A DNA stretch of 56,114 nucleotides, taken from positions 1 to 56,114 of the forward strand of contig CAMVRM010000016.1 of the NCBI GenBank assembly GCA_947169885.1, in the 5' to 3' direction. The notes under the pieces were generated by a model, which ran no database searches, was not told the DNA's origin, and saw only the letters and a list, made by a program, of their open reading frames with translations. Position numbers and translations under genes: made by a program. Shown here piece after piece: positions 25,077-33,955 of this stretch. How positions within the stretch are numbered: position 1 is the stretch's first letter; the number at the start of each line of letters is the position of its first letter. The DNA comes from an uncultured Ruminococcus sp. (GTDB taxonomy: Bacteria; Bacillota; Clostridia; Oscillospirales; Ruminococcaceae).

Positions 25077-26108
25077 ATGGATTTAAAAAAGAAGAAGGAT
25101 AACTCTTGGCTAATTGTTATCATTGGCGTTATTTTGTATATGGCTCTGTTTTTCATTAACGGAAAATTGCAGGGCATGGGCAGCGGAAGGCCGGCAGGCG
25201 CTTCTGAGGGACAGGGCGCACCAACAACAAGCGTTTCGCAGTCGGAAGAACATGGCGGCGCACCCGCAGGTGCAAGTTCCGGTTCGGCATCAAGGACTAC
25301 CGGATTTTCGGGCGTTATCGGACAGGTAATGGTCGTTGTTTCGATCGGACTTGTTCTTCTTGCGAAGAAGAAAGGCTTTATAGTGGCTTCTATACTTAAC
25401 GCTTTTAACGGCTGTTTTGTTCTCGTTGCCATGTACATAATGAGAGGTAACAAAGGCTCGCTGCCCGGAATTGTTGTTTCGATGATCTCGATACTTATAT
25501 GCTTCATCATCTATTTCTACGTTAGCAGAACGGACAAAATGAATGCTGAACTTACCGAAAGCTATCAGCAGGCTATCGAGCAGGCAAGGATCATCGAGGA
25601 GAAGGACGAATCCCTCAAATTCCTCGCTTACTACGACAGACTTACCGAAATGCCCAACAGACAGTCGTTTATAGATGAACTGGACGAGCGCATCGGCAAG
25701 AACAAAACTTCAACTGTTATCTACTGCGATATTGATGATTTCAAGGGTATAAACGATAATTTCGGTCACAATATCGGCGATGAGCTGCTTATCAGATATT
25801 CTAAAATGCTTCAGGAATACTGCGGAGACAATATTTTTGCGGCAAAGATAGGCGGCGATGAATTCGGCTTTATCCTCGGCGAAAGCTACAACGCTGAGGA
25901 CGTTATAAATGTGGTGAACGGCATCGCTAACATTTTCAGTACACAGGTCAATATCCGAGGCGACGTTTTTGCTATCACTGCAAGTTATGGCGCTGCTACT
26001 TTCCCGACCGACTCGAGAAGTTCCGAGGATCTTTTCCGCTGCGCTGAAACTGCGATGTTTGGTGCTAAAGCAAATGGTAAGCGTCAGCTTGTATTCTTCC
26101 AGAAATAA
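25077..26108 (+). CDS. Membrane diguanylate cyclase (intact GGDEF)
   Basis: The 343-residue protein has a basic start MDLKKKKD, a first membrane helix (about 10-30), an outer low-complexity Gly/Ala/Ser loop (about 32-75), then three further hydrophobic helices (about 80-145), a coiled coil and a GGDEF domain (about 180-343). The motif IGGDEFGFIL is intact, with YCDIDDFKGINDNFGHNIGDELL upstream, so c-di-GMP synthesis from two GTP is likely. The inhibitory RxxD site is absent (GDNI in its place). Start: ATG 25077 follows GGGAG; the longer frame from 24885 overlaps the phosphatase gene. It is co-transcribed with the kinase/vWA/phosphatase genes, linking that circuit to c-di-GMP. Confidence 0.88.
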   Translation: MDLKKKKDNSWLIVIIGVILYMALFFINGKLQGMGSGRPAGASEGQGAPTTSVSQSEEHGGAPAGASSGSASRTTGFSGVIGQVMVVVSIGLVLLAKKKGFIVASILNAFNGCFVLVAMYIMRGNKGSLPGIVVSMISILICFIIYFYVSRTDKMNAELTESYQQAIEQARIIEEKDESLKFLAYYDRLTEMPNRQSFIDELDERIGKNKTSTVIYCDIDDFKGINDNFGHNIGDELLIRYSKMLQEYCGDNIFAAKIGGDEFGFILGESYNAEDVINVVNGIANIFSTQVNIRGDVFAITASYGAATFPTDSRSSEDLFRCAETAMFGAKANGKRQLVFFQK

Positions 26109-26146
26109 GCAGGGACGCAATTTTCACGAAAGGATATTCGGTGTAA

Positions 26147-27421
<1,275 letters not shown>

Positions 27422-27438
27422 TTTACATTGAATTTCAC

Positions 27439-27474
27439 AGGCTGTACGGTTTGAAAAGATCGTACAGCCTTTTT
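27439..27474 (+). terminator. Terminator of the TerY-P-like operon
   Basis: A 10-bp perfect stem (27439-27448 with 27461-27470) followed by a T-run. Confidence 0.9.
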
Positions 27475-27501
27475 ATTATGCGTAGAAAATACAGCACAAA
27501 C

Positions 27502-27538
27502 AAAAAAGCCATACGGAACTTTGAGATCCCGCATGGCT
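27502..27538 (-). terminator. Terminator of the 170-residue membrane protein gene
   Basis: A 10-bp stem (27507-27516 with 27529-27538, one G-T pair) followed on the minus strand by six Ts. Confidence 0.8.
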
Positions 27539-27561
27539 TGAAATAATACGCATATAAAAAA

Positions 27562-28074
27562 TTACTTGAACGCAATGCCCCAGTTTGTGCTGACTTTCTG
27601 ATATAGTTTCAGCTTAACATTTTTCTTCTGTGAGTTGTAGATGAAGAATGTTCCGACAGCACCTGCAATGAAAAGAATGATGCCGATGATAATGCCGACA
27701 GGCTTAGGCAGAGCGACCATAAGAATAATAGCAACAACAAGTATACCTGCGATGATAGGCAGGCAGAAATTTACAAATGATCTATTGTTGACCTTTATAT
27801 AGTGCAGGATCTCTTTCTGGCTGAAGCTCTCATAGTATCTTGCGATAAAGGTGTCAGGTCTAGCCCACTGGCAAAACTCCTTAACGCCCTGAAATCTGAT
27901 CGAAAAATCCTGTCCTGTGTCGGTCACACGATAATCTACAACAACGCCGTCGTCGATCTCCTTAGTACCCATGATATGAACGAGCGTTCCGGCTTTGACC
28001 TGATTGCCCAAACTCTTAGTAACAAGGAACTTTCTATCAATAGCTTCGTCAATACTATTGAGCATATACGTCAT
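27562..28074 (-). CDS. Membrane protein with N-terminal soluble domain, unknown
   Basis: The 170-residue protein begins with a soluble part (1-95). It includes a small beta-rich segment (AGTLVHIMGTKEIDDGVVVDYRV) like SH3-type barrels, with FSIRFQGVKEFCQWA after it. Two adjacent hydrophobic helices follow (about 108-150), with a short polar loop and a basic tail (SQKKNVKLKLYQKV). No family is recognised. Start: ATG 28074 follows GGAAGGGAAG; the longer frame from 28128 has no ribosome site. It is convergent with the TerY-P-like operon and has its own promoter, so there is no evidence that it belongs to that system. Confidence 0.7.
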   Translation of the reverse strand: MTYMLNSIDEAIDRKFLVTKSLGNQVKAGTLVHIMGTKEIDDGVVVDYRVTDTGQDFSIRFQGVKEFCQWARPDTFIARYYESFSQKEILHYIKVNNRSFVNFCLPIIAGILVVAIILMVALPKPVGIIIGIILFIAGAVGTFFIYNSQKKNVKLKLYQKVSTNWGIAFK

Positions 28075-28142
28075 AATGATCTTCCCTTCCTGATATATAA
28101 AATACTGCACGCATGACACGACAGTCAATATTCTTATATTAT

Positions 28143-28171
28143 ATTATAACACGTTTCTCAAAAAAATGCAA
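28143..28171 (-). promoter_or_regulatory. Promoter of the 170-residue membrane protein gene
   Basis: TTGCAT (28166-28171) and TATAAT (28143-28148) on the minus strand, 17 bp apart; same -35 as at 2712 and 30758. Confidence 0.75.
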
Positions 28172-28214
28172 GTTTATTTCAGGATTTTTTTGAAGTTATT
28201 CATATAAAAGATGT

Positions 28215-28306
28215 AAAAAAAATGACTTAAAAACCGTCATTAAATATAAATTATGCACAAATCAATGTGATTGACCGCCGTTTAATGCAGATGACTTATA
28301 GTTACT
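28215..28306 (-). ncRNA. Candidate ~90-nt small RNA
   Basis: A perfect consensus promoter (TTGACA 28336-28341, 17 bp, TATAAT 28313-28318, minus strand) starts transcription near 28306. About 65 nt later comes a hairpin (AATGAC 28236-28241 with GTCATT 28221-28226) followed by eight Us. The interval has no reading frame with a ribosome site. A long leader for the membrane protein gene is the alternative, but that gene has its own promoter. Confidence 0.45.
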
Positions 28307-28312
28307 ATATAT

Positions 28313-28341
28313 ATTATAGCACAAATATTCAGGTTTGTCAA
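28313..28341 (-). promoter_or_regulatory. Perfect consensus promoter of the candidate small RNA
   Basis: TTGACA-17-TATAAT, minus strand, just beyond the mntP stop codon. No gene follows within 230 bp. Confidence 0.85.
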
Positions 28342-28377
28342 TGTCATTTACAAACAAATTTCACAAAAATTCTAGTT

Positions 28378-28959
28378 TCAAATCAAAGCCTTGATGAATA
28401 TTTCAATACCTATGCCGATAAGTATGATGCCGCCCAGAACAGTTGCTTTTCCGCTGAGTTTGCTGCCGACGGTGCGTCCGAGTTTCAAGCCTGTGAGACA
28501 GATAACGAAAGTGACGGCGGCAATGAGCAGTGAACAGACGAGCGCCATAACAAAGCCGTACTCGGAAATAGTGAAGCCGACCGACAAAGCATCGATCGAG
28601 GTGGCGATGCCCTGCGTAAAGAGCGCCGCAGGTGTCAGGCGGACTGCGGTTTCTTCGTCATTGCCCCTGATGCCTTCTTTGAGCATACTGCCGCCGATCC
28701 AGCATAGCAGTATCAGCGCTATCCACGGGATAAATTTCCTGAAACTCTCGAACACTTCCGCCGCCGTACAGACAACGAACCAGCCGAGCAGCGGCATGAC
28801 CCCTTGGAACACTCCGAACGTGCCTGCGATAGACAGCGATTTGAACTGCCGCATTTTCGGCTCATTCAGACCGTTTGCGAGCGAGACTGAGAATGCGTCC
28901 ATTGCCAGCCCAACTCCCAGCAGCAGGCTGTTGACAAAAAACAAGCTTCCAAAATTCAA
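28378..28959 (-). CDS. mntP: Manganese efflux pump MntP
   Basis: This 193-residue membrane protein exports Mn2+ and protects against its excess. Six hydrophobic helices are visible. The family motif GLAMDAFSVSLANG in the first half is mirrored by GIATSIDALSVGFT in the second; the paired Asp residues bind the metal. The closing GIILIGIGIEIFIKALI is typical. Start: TTG 28959 is 7 nt from GGAGGG; an upstream TTG at 28977 lies before that site and cannot use it. The gene sits directly behind a manganese riboswitch whose terminator ends about 20 bp upstream, so expression should rise with Mn2+. Confidence 0.94.
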   Translation of the reverse strand: MNFGSLFFVNSLLLGVGLAMDAFSVSLANGLNEPKMRQFKSLSIAGTFGVFQGVMPLLGWFVVCTAAEVFESFRKFIPWIALILLCWIGGSMLKEGIRGNDEETAVRLTPAALFTQGIATSIDALSVGFTISEYGFVMALVCSLLIAAVTFVICLTGLKLGRTVGSKLSGKATVLGGIILIGIGIEIFIKALI

Positions 28960-28977
28960 GATAAAACCCTCCAACAA

Positions 28978-29142
28978 AAAAAGTCATGACGCAAAGCCAT
29001 GACTGTTGTGAGCGAGTTATCACCGAGCAACCGTGCATAGCTTTAAACGTCTATGCACGAGTCTCGCAATTCAAAGTAAGCCAGATGCACCGCATCAGTA
29101 TGTTGACTTGCTGCTCAAAAGAGCCTGCTACTCCCTCGTACC
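28978..29142 (-). promoter_or_regulatory. yybP-ykoY-type manganese riboswitch upstream of mntP
   Basis: The ~165-nt leader starts with AGGGAGTAGC, the conserved opening of the yybP-ykoY class, holds several paired stretches (including GTGCATAG with CTATGCAC), and ends in a terminator stem (AGTCATG/CATGACT, around 28985-29004) with seven Us immediately before the ribosome site. In this class Mn2+ binding opens the terminator. Assignment rests on the opening motif, the terminator and the downstream mntP. Confidence 0.82.
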
Positions 29143-29147
29143 TTAAT

Positions 29148-29176
29148 AGTATAGCACACTTGTCCGAGAAAGTCAA
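29148..29176 (-). promoter_or_regulatory. Promoter of the riboswitch and mntP
   Basis: TTGACT (29171-29176) and TATACT (29148-29153) on the minus strand with 17 bp between. Confidence 0.85.
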
Positions 29177-29239
29177 GTGCGCTGATCACTTCAAAATTAA
29201 ACAATTAGTGAAAATGCAGTAATATATTTTTTAGCTTCG

Positions 29240-30052
29240 TCAGTGCAGACCCGAGCGGTATTCGCCCGGGGTACAAGCCTCGTAGCGTTTGAAGAGCTTG
29301 CAGAAATAGCCTGCTGTGCAGAAGCCTGTTTCGACAGCGATCGTTTCGATAGCCTTATCGGTGGTGAGAAGTTCATGTTTTGCCGCCTTGATACGCACTT
29401 TTGCGATATATTCTGTGGGACGGCAGTTCATGGACTTGCGGAAAAGCCGACAGAGATGCTGTTTTGAAACGCCTGCAACATCGCACAGTTCGTCCATGCT
29501 GATCTTTTCGGGGTAGTGAGTGCCGATGTGGTCGATCGCACGGACAAGCGGCGCAGAGGGACGTGACTGTTCCTCCTCGCCCGAGATTATGCGGTAAAAT
29601 TCGATAAGAAAATCATAGAGCAGACCCGATGCACGGTAGTTGCCGAAAATGGTATCGGCGGTGAGCGTTTCGTGAATGCGGTTGAGAATGCGTTCCAGCC
29701 GTTCAACATCGCCCAGTTTAAAGACCTTCGGTTCGGTCAGTTCCATAGTTTCAAGCATATCATAAAAGCCGTCACCGCCGCCTGCTATCCAGTAAGTGTC
29801 CCACACATCGCCGTTGGTGTAATACTCGTGGGGGTAGCCTTTGGGCAGAAAGAAACCGCAGTTGGGGTTTATCTTGTGTTCAGTGCCGTCAACGATAAGC
29901 GTGCCGCTTCCCTTTGTGCAGAAGATTATCTGCGGGTGGTAATAACCCTCGTTACGGATAACATGATACTGAAAGAGGTTGTGACCTGCTGTAAAAAGGT
30001 AGATCGGAAGTCTTGTTTCTGCACCGACGATCGGAAAATCCGAAAAATACAT
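29240..30052 (-). CDS. AraC-family transcriptional regulator
   Basis: The 270-residue protein has an N-terminal cupin sensor domain (1-130: YHPQIIFCTKGSGTLIVDG, GFFLPKGYPHEYY, the AraC_binding fold) and a C-terminal pair of helix-turn-helix motifs (about 170-270: ISMDELCDVAGVSKQHLCR and AIETIAVETGFCTAGYF, ending TPGEYR). Such proteins usually sense a sugar or related ligand and activate nearby catabolic genes; no sugar genes are next to it here. Start: ATG 30052 follows AGGAGGAG. The previous gene ends 9 bp before this start, so the two are co-transcribed. Confidence 0.92.
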   Translation of the reverse strand: MYFSDFPIVGAETRLPIYLFTAGHNLFQYHVIRNEGYYHPQIIFCTKGSGTLIVDGTEHKINPNCGFFLPKGYPHEYYTNGDVWDTYWIAGGGDGFYDMLETMELTEPKVFKLGDVERLERILNRIHETLTADTIFGNYRASGLLYDFLIEFYRIISGEEEQSRPSAPLVRAIDHIGTHYPEKISMDELCDVAGVSKQHLCRLFRKSMNCRPTEYIAKVRIKAAKHELLTTDKAIETIAVETGFCTAGYFCKLFKRYEACTPGEYRSGLH

Positions 30053-30061
30053 TTTCTCCTC

Positions 30062-30655
30062 CTATATTCTCTTTATCTTTTGACCTTTTTTCTTTCCGCT
30101 CCAGAAGTCGGGAGGGTCACGATAGACCTTTATGAGCTTTGGAGCGGCAATGATGTAAACTGTGCTTTTGATAAGCAGAACTGCGCCGCCCATGAGCTTT
30201 GCGAGCCTGCGGTAGCCTTCCGCACGGGTGTTGAGATCGGCTATTTGCGAGGCTTCGATCTCGGGGGTGGCGTTTCGTATCTGAGCGTCCCTGACGGCAA
30301 ATGCAAGCGAACGGTCGATGATAGGCATAAGTTTTCCGAGCAGGAATGCCGTGTCAGCAGCCGTTATCAGGATAAGCACGGCGGCAAAGATGATGTAAAA
30401 AGCCTTTTCTCTGCCGTCTTTGAGATGCCATTCGTAGCGCCTTAGAATATTTGTGTGGTGAACTGCCATAGCCGTGCAGAACGCTGATGTTGCGGCGGCG
30501 AAGATGATAGGCAGAACAATAAACCACACGGTCAGCGAACTTTCGTGGTCGATCGTCACACGGTCAAAGCCTGTTTGAAGCAGGATATTTGCAAGAGCTG
30601 TGAATATGCCTGCAAAAATCGCCATTCGTCCGTAAAATCTGCCTGTAAATCTCAT
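30062..30655 (-). CDS. Four-helix membrane protein, unknown
   Basis: The 197-residue product shows four hydrophobic helices (about 10-30, 45-65, 85-110 and 155-175). A charged loop after the third contains ATPEIEASQIADLN, and the tail is basic (SGKKKGQKIKRI). No family is recognised. Start: ATG 30655 is preceded by GAGGA, and a promoter lies 80 bp upstream. It is 9 bp from the AraC regulator gene and forms a two-gene unit with it, so it may be linked to the signal that regulator senses. Confidence 0.7.
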   Translation of the reverse strand: MRFTGRFYGRMAIFAGIFTALANILLQTGFDRVTIDHESSLTVWFIVLPIIFAAATSAFCTAMAVHHTNILRRYEWHLKDGREKAFYIIFAAVLILITAADTAFLLGKLMPIIDRSLAFAVRDAQIRNATPEIEASQIADLNTRAEGYRRLAKLMGGAVLLIKSTVYIIAAPKLIKVYRDPPDFWSGKKKGQKIKRI

Positions 30656-30734
30656 TTGTCAGTCCTCGTGAAAAATTCTTACACAATTTGGCATTGAATT
30701 GGCATTTTTTGTTTGTTATTTGCCGTTTGGTAGT

Positions 30735-30763
30735 ATTATACCATAATGCAATAAAATATGCAA
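30735..30763 (-). promoter_or_regulatory. Promoter of the membrane protein-AraC unit
   Basis: TTGCAT (30758-30763), 17 bp, TATAAT (30735-30740), minus strand. The rest of 30764-31031 is AT-rich with a short repeat of TAATGCAAA (30964 and 30980 regions); no gene or clear RNA is seen. Confidence 0.75.
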
Positions 30764-31031
30764 GAGAATACAGCATTATAACGCAAAATTTCACAAAAAA
30801 ATCACAAAAACCTCAACTTCGATGAATAATAATTGAATTTGACTAAATTGATTTTTGCATATAAATGCGGCGTTTTGTCGGCGAAAAAGCCTGCACGAAA
30901 TTGACAAGTCTGTGCAAAGCAGAGAGCTGATACCATATGCAAGTCAGGAAAGGCAAGCTTGCGTAATGCAAAGGTTAGTTAATGCAAACAAAAAGTGCAG
31001 TATAGTGTTTTTTTTTGTTTAATAGGAAAAC

Positions 31032-31493
31032 TTATTTAGCGGAGAAATCCTTGAACTTTATCGAATATTCCGTGCCTGCGACAAGCTGAACAGGTTTGCC
31101 GTCAGTTATCTCGGCGGCGTAGTGCTGACCGTAGAGTTCACCCTCGGTGCGCTTCTTCACACAGCGGTCAAGGACGGCGGCGGCAAGTCTGACGGGCGAT
31201 GCCTGCGGAATGTCCTCGTGAGCGGCGGTGAAACTCAGGTCGCCCGAACGGACGGTCATATTCTCGCCCGTGATGTGAAAACTTACGCCCTCGACTGTTT
31301 CGGGTCCGGTCATCACGATGTCCCAGCCCTCGGAAGAACGGGTCATGTCGGCAGTGCAGCTGTATCCGCAGTCGGTTATCTCGGCAGTTACCGAGAAAGC
31401 CTCGGGCAGTGGTTCGTCAGACTTTGGGCTGTTAGTTCCGCATGAGCAGAGGAGAATGCAGGCAGCGGCGGCGATAAACGGTGTGCGTTTCAT
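31032..31493 (-). CDS. Small lipoprotein, unknown
   Basis: The 153-residue protein has a signal sequence with lipobox LLCSC (about residues 15-19), so it is lipid-anchored outside the membrane. The mature part is beta-rich with alternating segments (SVTAEITDCGYSCTADMTR, GVSFHITGENMTVRSGDLSF) and resembles the LolA/DUF-type lipid-binding or lipoprotein-sorting folds only in general character. No family is recognised. Start: ATG 31493 follows GGAGGT. It lies just beyond the nnr terminator and has no promoter of its own that can be seen. Confidence 0.75.
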   Translation of the reverse strand: MKRTPFIAAAACILLCSCGTNSPKSDEPLPEAFSVTAEITDCGYSCTADMTRSSEGWDIVMTGPETVEGVSFHITGENMTVRSGDLSFTAAHEDIPQASPVRLAAAVLDRCVKKRTEGELYGQHYAAEITDGKPVQLVAGTEYSIKFKDFSAK

Positions 31494-31505
31494 AATAATA
31501 CCTCC

Positions 31506-31533
31506 AAAAAAAAGATCCCCTCTTTCGAGGGGA
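31506..31533 (-). terminator. Terminator of the acpS-nnr operon
   Basis: A 7-bp stem (31516-31522 with 31527-31533), tetraloop GAAA on the minus strand, and eight Ts. It lies between nnr and the small lipoprotein gene. Confidence 0.9.
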
Positions 31534-31540
31534 AGATGTG

Positions 31541-33058
31541 TCAGAGGATCATGAGCGAGTGCCGCAGTTCAGCGATGATGTCGGTCGCCGTGACTGCCGC
31601 AGGGGAACTGCCCTCGCAGAGAAGTTCGGCGGTGCGCCCCATGATGTAGCTTGCAAGCAGGCAGGCTTCCGACAGCCTTACGCCCTGAGCCGCAAACGAA
31701 CCCGTCAGCCCTGCGAGCATATCGCCCGAGCCGCCCTTTGCGAGCGCCGAACAGCCAAAGCTTGTCAGCGAGCAAGCACCGTGCGAGAACGTCATAGTCG
31801 AGCTGTCCTTTGCGTGGACTGTCACGCCGAAGCGTTCGCTCAGTTCTTTCGCAAGAGCGTAGCGCTGTTCGGCGGCTTCTTTCGCCGAAACGCCGCACAG
31901 CCGTGCAAGTTCGCCGATGTGCGGAGTGAGCAGAATGTCATGATCCTTGTCCCTCAGTACATCTATATTCTTTGCAAGCTGATTTATTCCGTCCGCATCA
32001 ATAATAAGCGGTATTTCGAGGTTTTTCACAAGCCCCTCGACAACTGCGGCAGTTCCGTCCGTTTGTCCAAGACCACAGCCCACCACGCAGGCGGTGCATT
32101 TTTCGGCGTGGGACAGGAGGATCGGGAGCGCATCGGCGGTGATGAAGCCGTTTTCATCGCATGGCAGGGGAGTGTAGACGCACTCGGGCGCAGTCCCTGC
32201 TATCGCCGTTATGACCGACTTTGGAGCGGCAAGTTCGGTTATGCCGCAGCCGCTTTTTAGCGCCGCCCTCGAAGCGATAGCCGCTGCCCCGATGTAGTTC
32301 TCGCTTCCGCAGACGAGCAGAAGCCGTCCGAAAGTTCCCTTATGGCTGTGTTCGGGACGTTCGGGGAGAAGTGAGTGCAGATATTCGGGAGCAGGTTCGG
32401 AAATGAACGTCCTGTCTTCGAGATGATCCAACCAGCCATCGGGAATGCGAATGTCGCAGACGGTCAGGTTTCCGCAGTGCAGGCTCGCAGGTTTAAGGCG
32501 CATACCCAGCTTTGCGGCGTGGAAAGTTACAGTCTCGGTGCAGAAAAGTGTACCCTTTGCGGCTTGACCCGTCAGGCAGTTCACGCCGCTGGGACAGTCG
32601 CAGGCGATGAGTGCGGCAGTGCTGTTTTGTATGTCAGCAAAAAGCGTTTGCAGTTCGCCGCTGAGTTCGCCGTGAAAACCCGTGCCGAAAATGCAGTCGA
32701 TTATGAAGTCTGCCGAAAGAAGTTCCCTGTCGGGAGTGCGGCGAATGTCCATACCCCCGACAAGTGCGAAAGCTTTCTTTGCAAGTTCGGTCTTAGGTTC
32801 GCCGATAAGGTATATCGTCACGTCAAGCCCGGTTTCTTCCAGTTCTCTTGCGCAGACGAAACCGTCACCGCCGTTGTTTCCGCTGCCGCACAGCACAGCC
32901 GCTTTAACAGTATCGGCACTGTCGGAGCAGGCAAGTTCACAGACTCTGCCTGCGAGCGCTTCGCCTGCATTCTGCATCAGTTGCCACAGCGAAACGCCGA
33001 GTTCAGCGCTTGCTGCCTCGGCGTTTTTCATTTGCTGCGGAGTAAGTATACGTTTCAT
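31541..33058 (-). CDS. nnr: Bifunctional NAD(P)H-hydrate repair enzyme Nnr
   Basis: The 505-residue enzyme repairs hydrated NAD(P)H. The N-terminal YjeF_N domain (1-210) is the epimerase, with VLCGSGNNGGDGFV and DCIFGTGFHG. The C-terminal domain (about 225-505) is the ADP/ATP-dependent dehydratase, with HKGTFGRLLLVCGS, VVGCGLGQ, LIIDADGINQLA, LLTPHIGELARL and the nucleotide-binding ALAKGGSGDMLAGL. Start: ATG 33058 follows AGGACTG; the longer frame to 33103 runs into acpS. It begins 4 bp after the acpS stop, in the usual acpS-nnr arrangement of Firmicutes. Confidence 0.96.
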   Translation of the reverse strand: MKRILTPQQMKNAEAASAELGVSLWQLMQNAGEALAGRVCELACSDSADTVKAAVLCGSGNNGGDGFVCARELEETGLDVTIYLIGEPKTELAKKAFALVGGMDIRRTPDRELLSADFIIDCIFGTGFHGELSGELQTLFADIQNSTAALIACDCPSGVNCLTGQAAKGTLFCTETVTFHAAKLGMRLKPASLHCGNLTVCDIRIPDGWLDHLEDRTFISEPAPEYLHSLLPERPEHSHKGTFGRLLLVCGSENYIGAAAIASRAALKSGCGITELAAPKSVITAIAGTAPECVYTPLPCDENGFITADALPILLSHAEKCTACVVGCGLGQTDGTAAVVEGLVKNLEIPLIIDADGINQLAKNIDVLRDKDHDILLTPHIGELARLCGVSAKEAAEQRYALAKELSERFGVTVHAKDSSTMTFSHGACSLTSFGCSALAKGGSGDMLAGLTGSFAAQGVRLSEACLLASYIMGRTAELLCEGSSPAAVTATDIIAELRHSLMIL

Positions 33059-33062
33059 ACTA

Positions 33063-33425
33063 TCAGTCCTTTTCCAGCACGCAGAAAGCCTGCGCATATT
33101 CATGTTCGTGCGAGATCGAGATGTGGACTTTAAGCCCCTCAGCGAGTTTTGCGGCGTTCCCCGAAAGCGACAGATAAGGCTCGCCGTTATCCCTGTGAAG
33201 AACGCTCACTTCGGTAAGTGAAAATCCTGTAACCCCCGTGTGGAGCGCCTTTGAGAAAGCTTCCTTTGCCGCCCACGCACCTGCCATGCTCTCGGACGGG
33301 TCACGGAACATTGCGAACCTGTCGAGTTCCGCCTGCGAGAATGCACGTTTGAGAAAGCTTTCACGTTCTGCCGCTTTTTTCATTCTTGCGACCTCGGTAA
33401 GATCGCAGCCTATGCCGTAGATCAT
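33063..33425 (-). CDS. acpS: Holo-[acyl-carrier-protein] synthase
   Basis: This 120-residue enzyme moves 4'-phosphopantetheine from CoA to a serine of acyl carrier protein, activating fatty acid synthesis. It has the conserved MIYGIGCDLTEVARM with the Mg-binding Asp8, the FRDPSESMAGAWAAKEAFSKAL helix with the second catalytic Glu, and the SISHEHEYAQAF strand. The length is normal. Start: ATG 33425 overlaps the upstream stop by 4 bp (ATGA), which indicates translational coupling. Confidence 0.95.
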   Translation of the reverse strand: MIYGIGCDLTEVARMKKAAERESFLKRAFSQAELDRFAMFRDPSESMAGAWAAKEAFSKALHTGVTGFSLTEVSVLHRDNGEPYLSLSGNAAKLAEGLKVHISISHEHEYAQAFCVLEKD

Positions 33426-33934
33426 AATTTCCCCTTTGCGCTTCTCGGAACGCTTGTTTTTATCAGATCCATAAGTTCGGTGCTGGGCGTAAAGAGCAGT
33501 ATCGTTTTGCCGTGATCCTTGTGGTCGAATCGCAGGTAATAATCGACCAGTTCGGCGTTGTTTGCGACCGCCTGAACAACTGTTTCGTCCTCGGAGATGC
33601 TCAGTTCCTCGGTGATCTTGCCGTATTCGCTCACCTTTGTCATGTCAATGGTGCAAAGGCGTTTGCGGGTGCTTTGGTTTGTTATCTTGTCGATGTCGAG
33701 GTCTTTGTTCGTGAGGATATACTCATATTCGATAAAGAATTTTGTAATGAGTTTCCAGCCGCCGAATCCGCAGCCCAGTGCGAGCAGAACGCTGATGCTC
33801 CTGAGCGGTGTCCCGAACAGCAGTCCGATGAACGAAAAGCCCAGCGCAACTGCGCCTATCATGATGAACATGATGCTCAGGCGTTCACGAGTGCCGATGT
33901 CTTTTTTGACGATGAATTCCTTAAAAACGTCCAT
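33422..33934 (-). CDS. DUF6106-like membrane protein
   Basis: The 170-residue product has a short basic N-terminus, two close hydrophobic helices (about 20-65) and a soluble C-terminal part (about 70-170) with EYILTNKDLDIDKI, repeated Glu/Asp segments and FTPSTELMDLIKT. The layout matches small membrane proteins placed in DUF6106; this match is from memory and moderate. The function is unknown. Start: ATG 33934 follows GACAGGAG. The stop overlaps acpS by 4 bp, so it belongs to the same transcript. Confidence 0.6.
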   Translation of the reverse strand: MDVFKEFIVKKDIGTRERLSIMFIMIGAVALGFSFIGLLFGTPLRSISVLLALGCGFGGWKLITKFFIEYEYILTNKDLDIDKITNQSTRKRLCTIDMTKVSEYGKITEELSISEDETVVQAVANNAELVDYYLRFDHKDHGKTILLFTPSTELMDLIKTSVPRSAKGKL

Positions 33935-33955
33935 TATAACGATGCTCCTGTCAGG

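Noticed and set aside
31538-33133. Two plus-strand reading frames opposite nnr
   Set aside because: Antisense to the full-length Nnr enzyme; no promoter or ribosome site.
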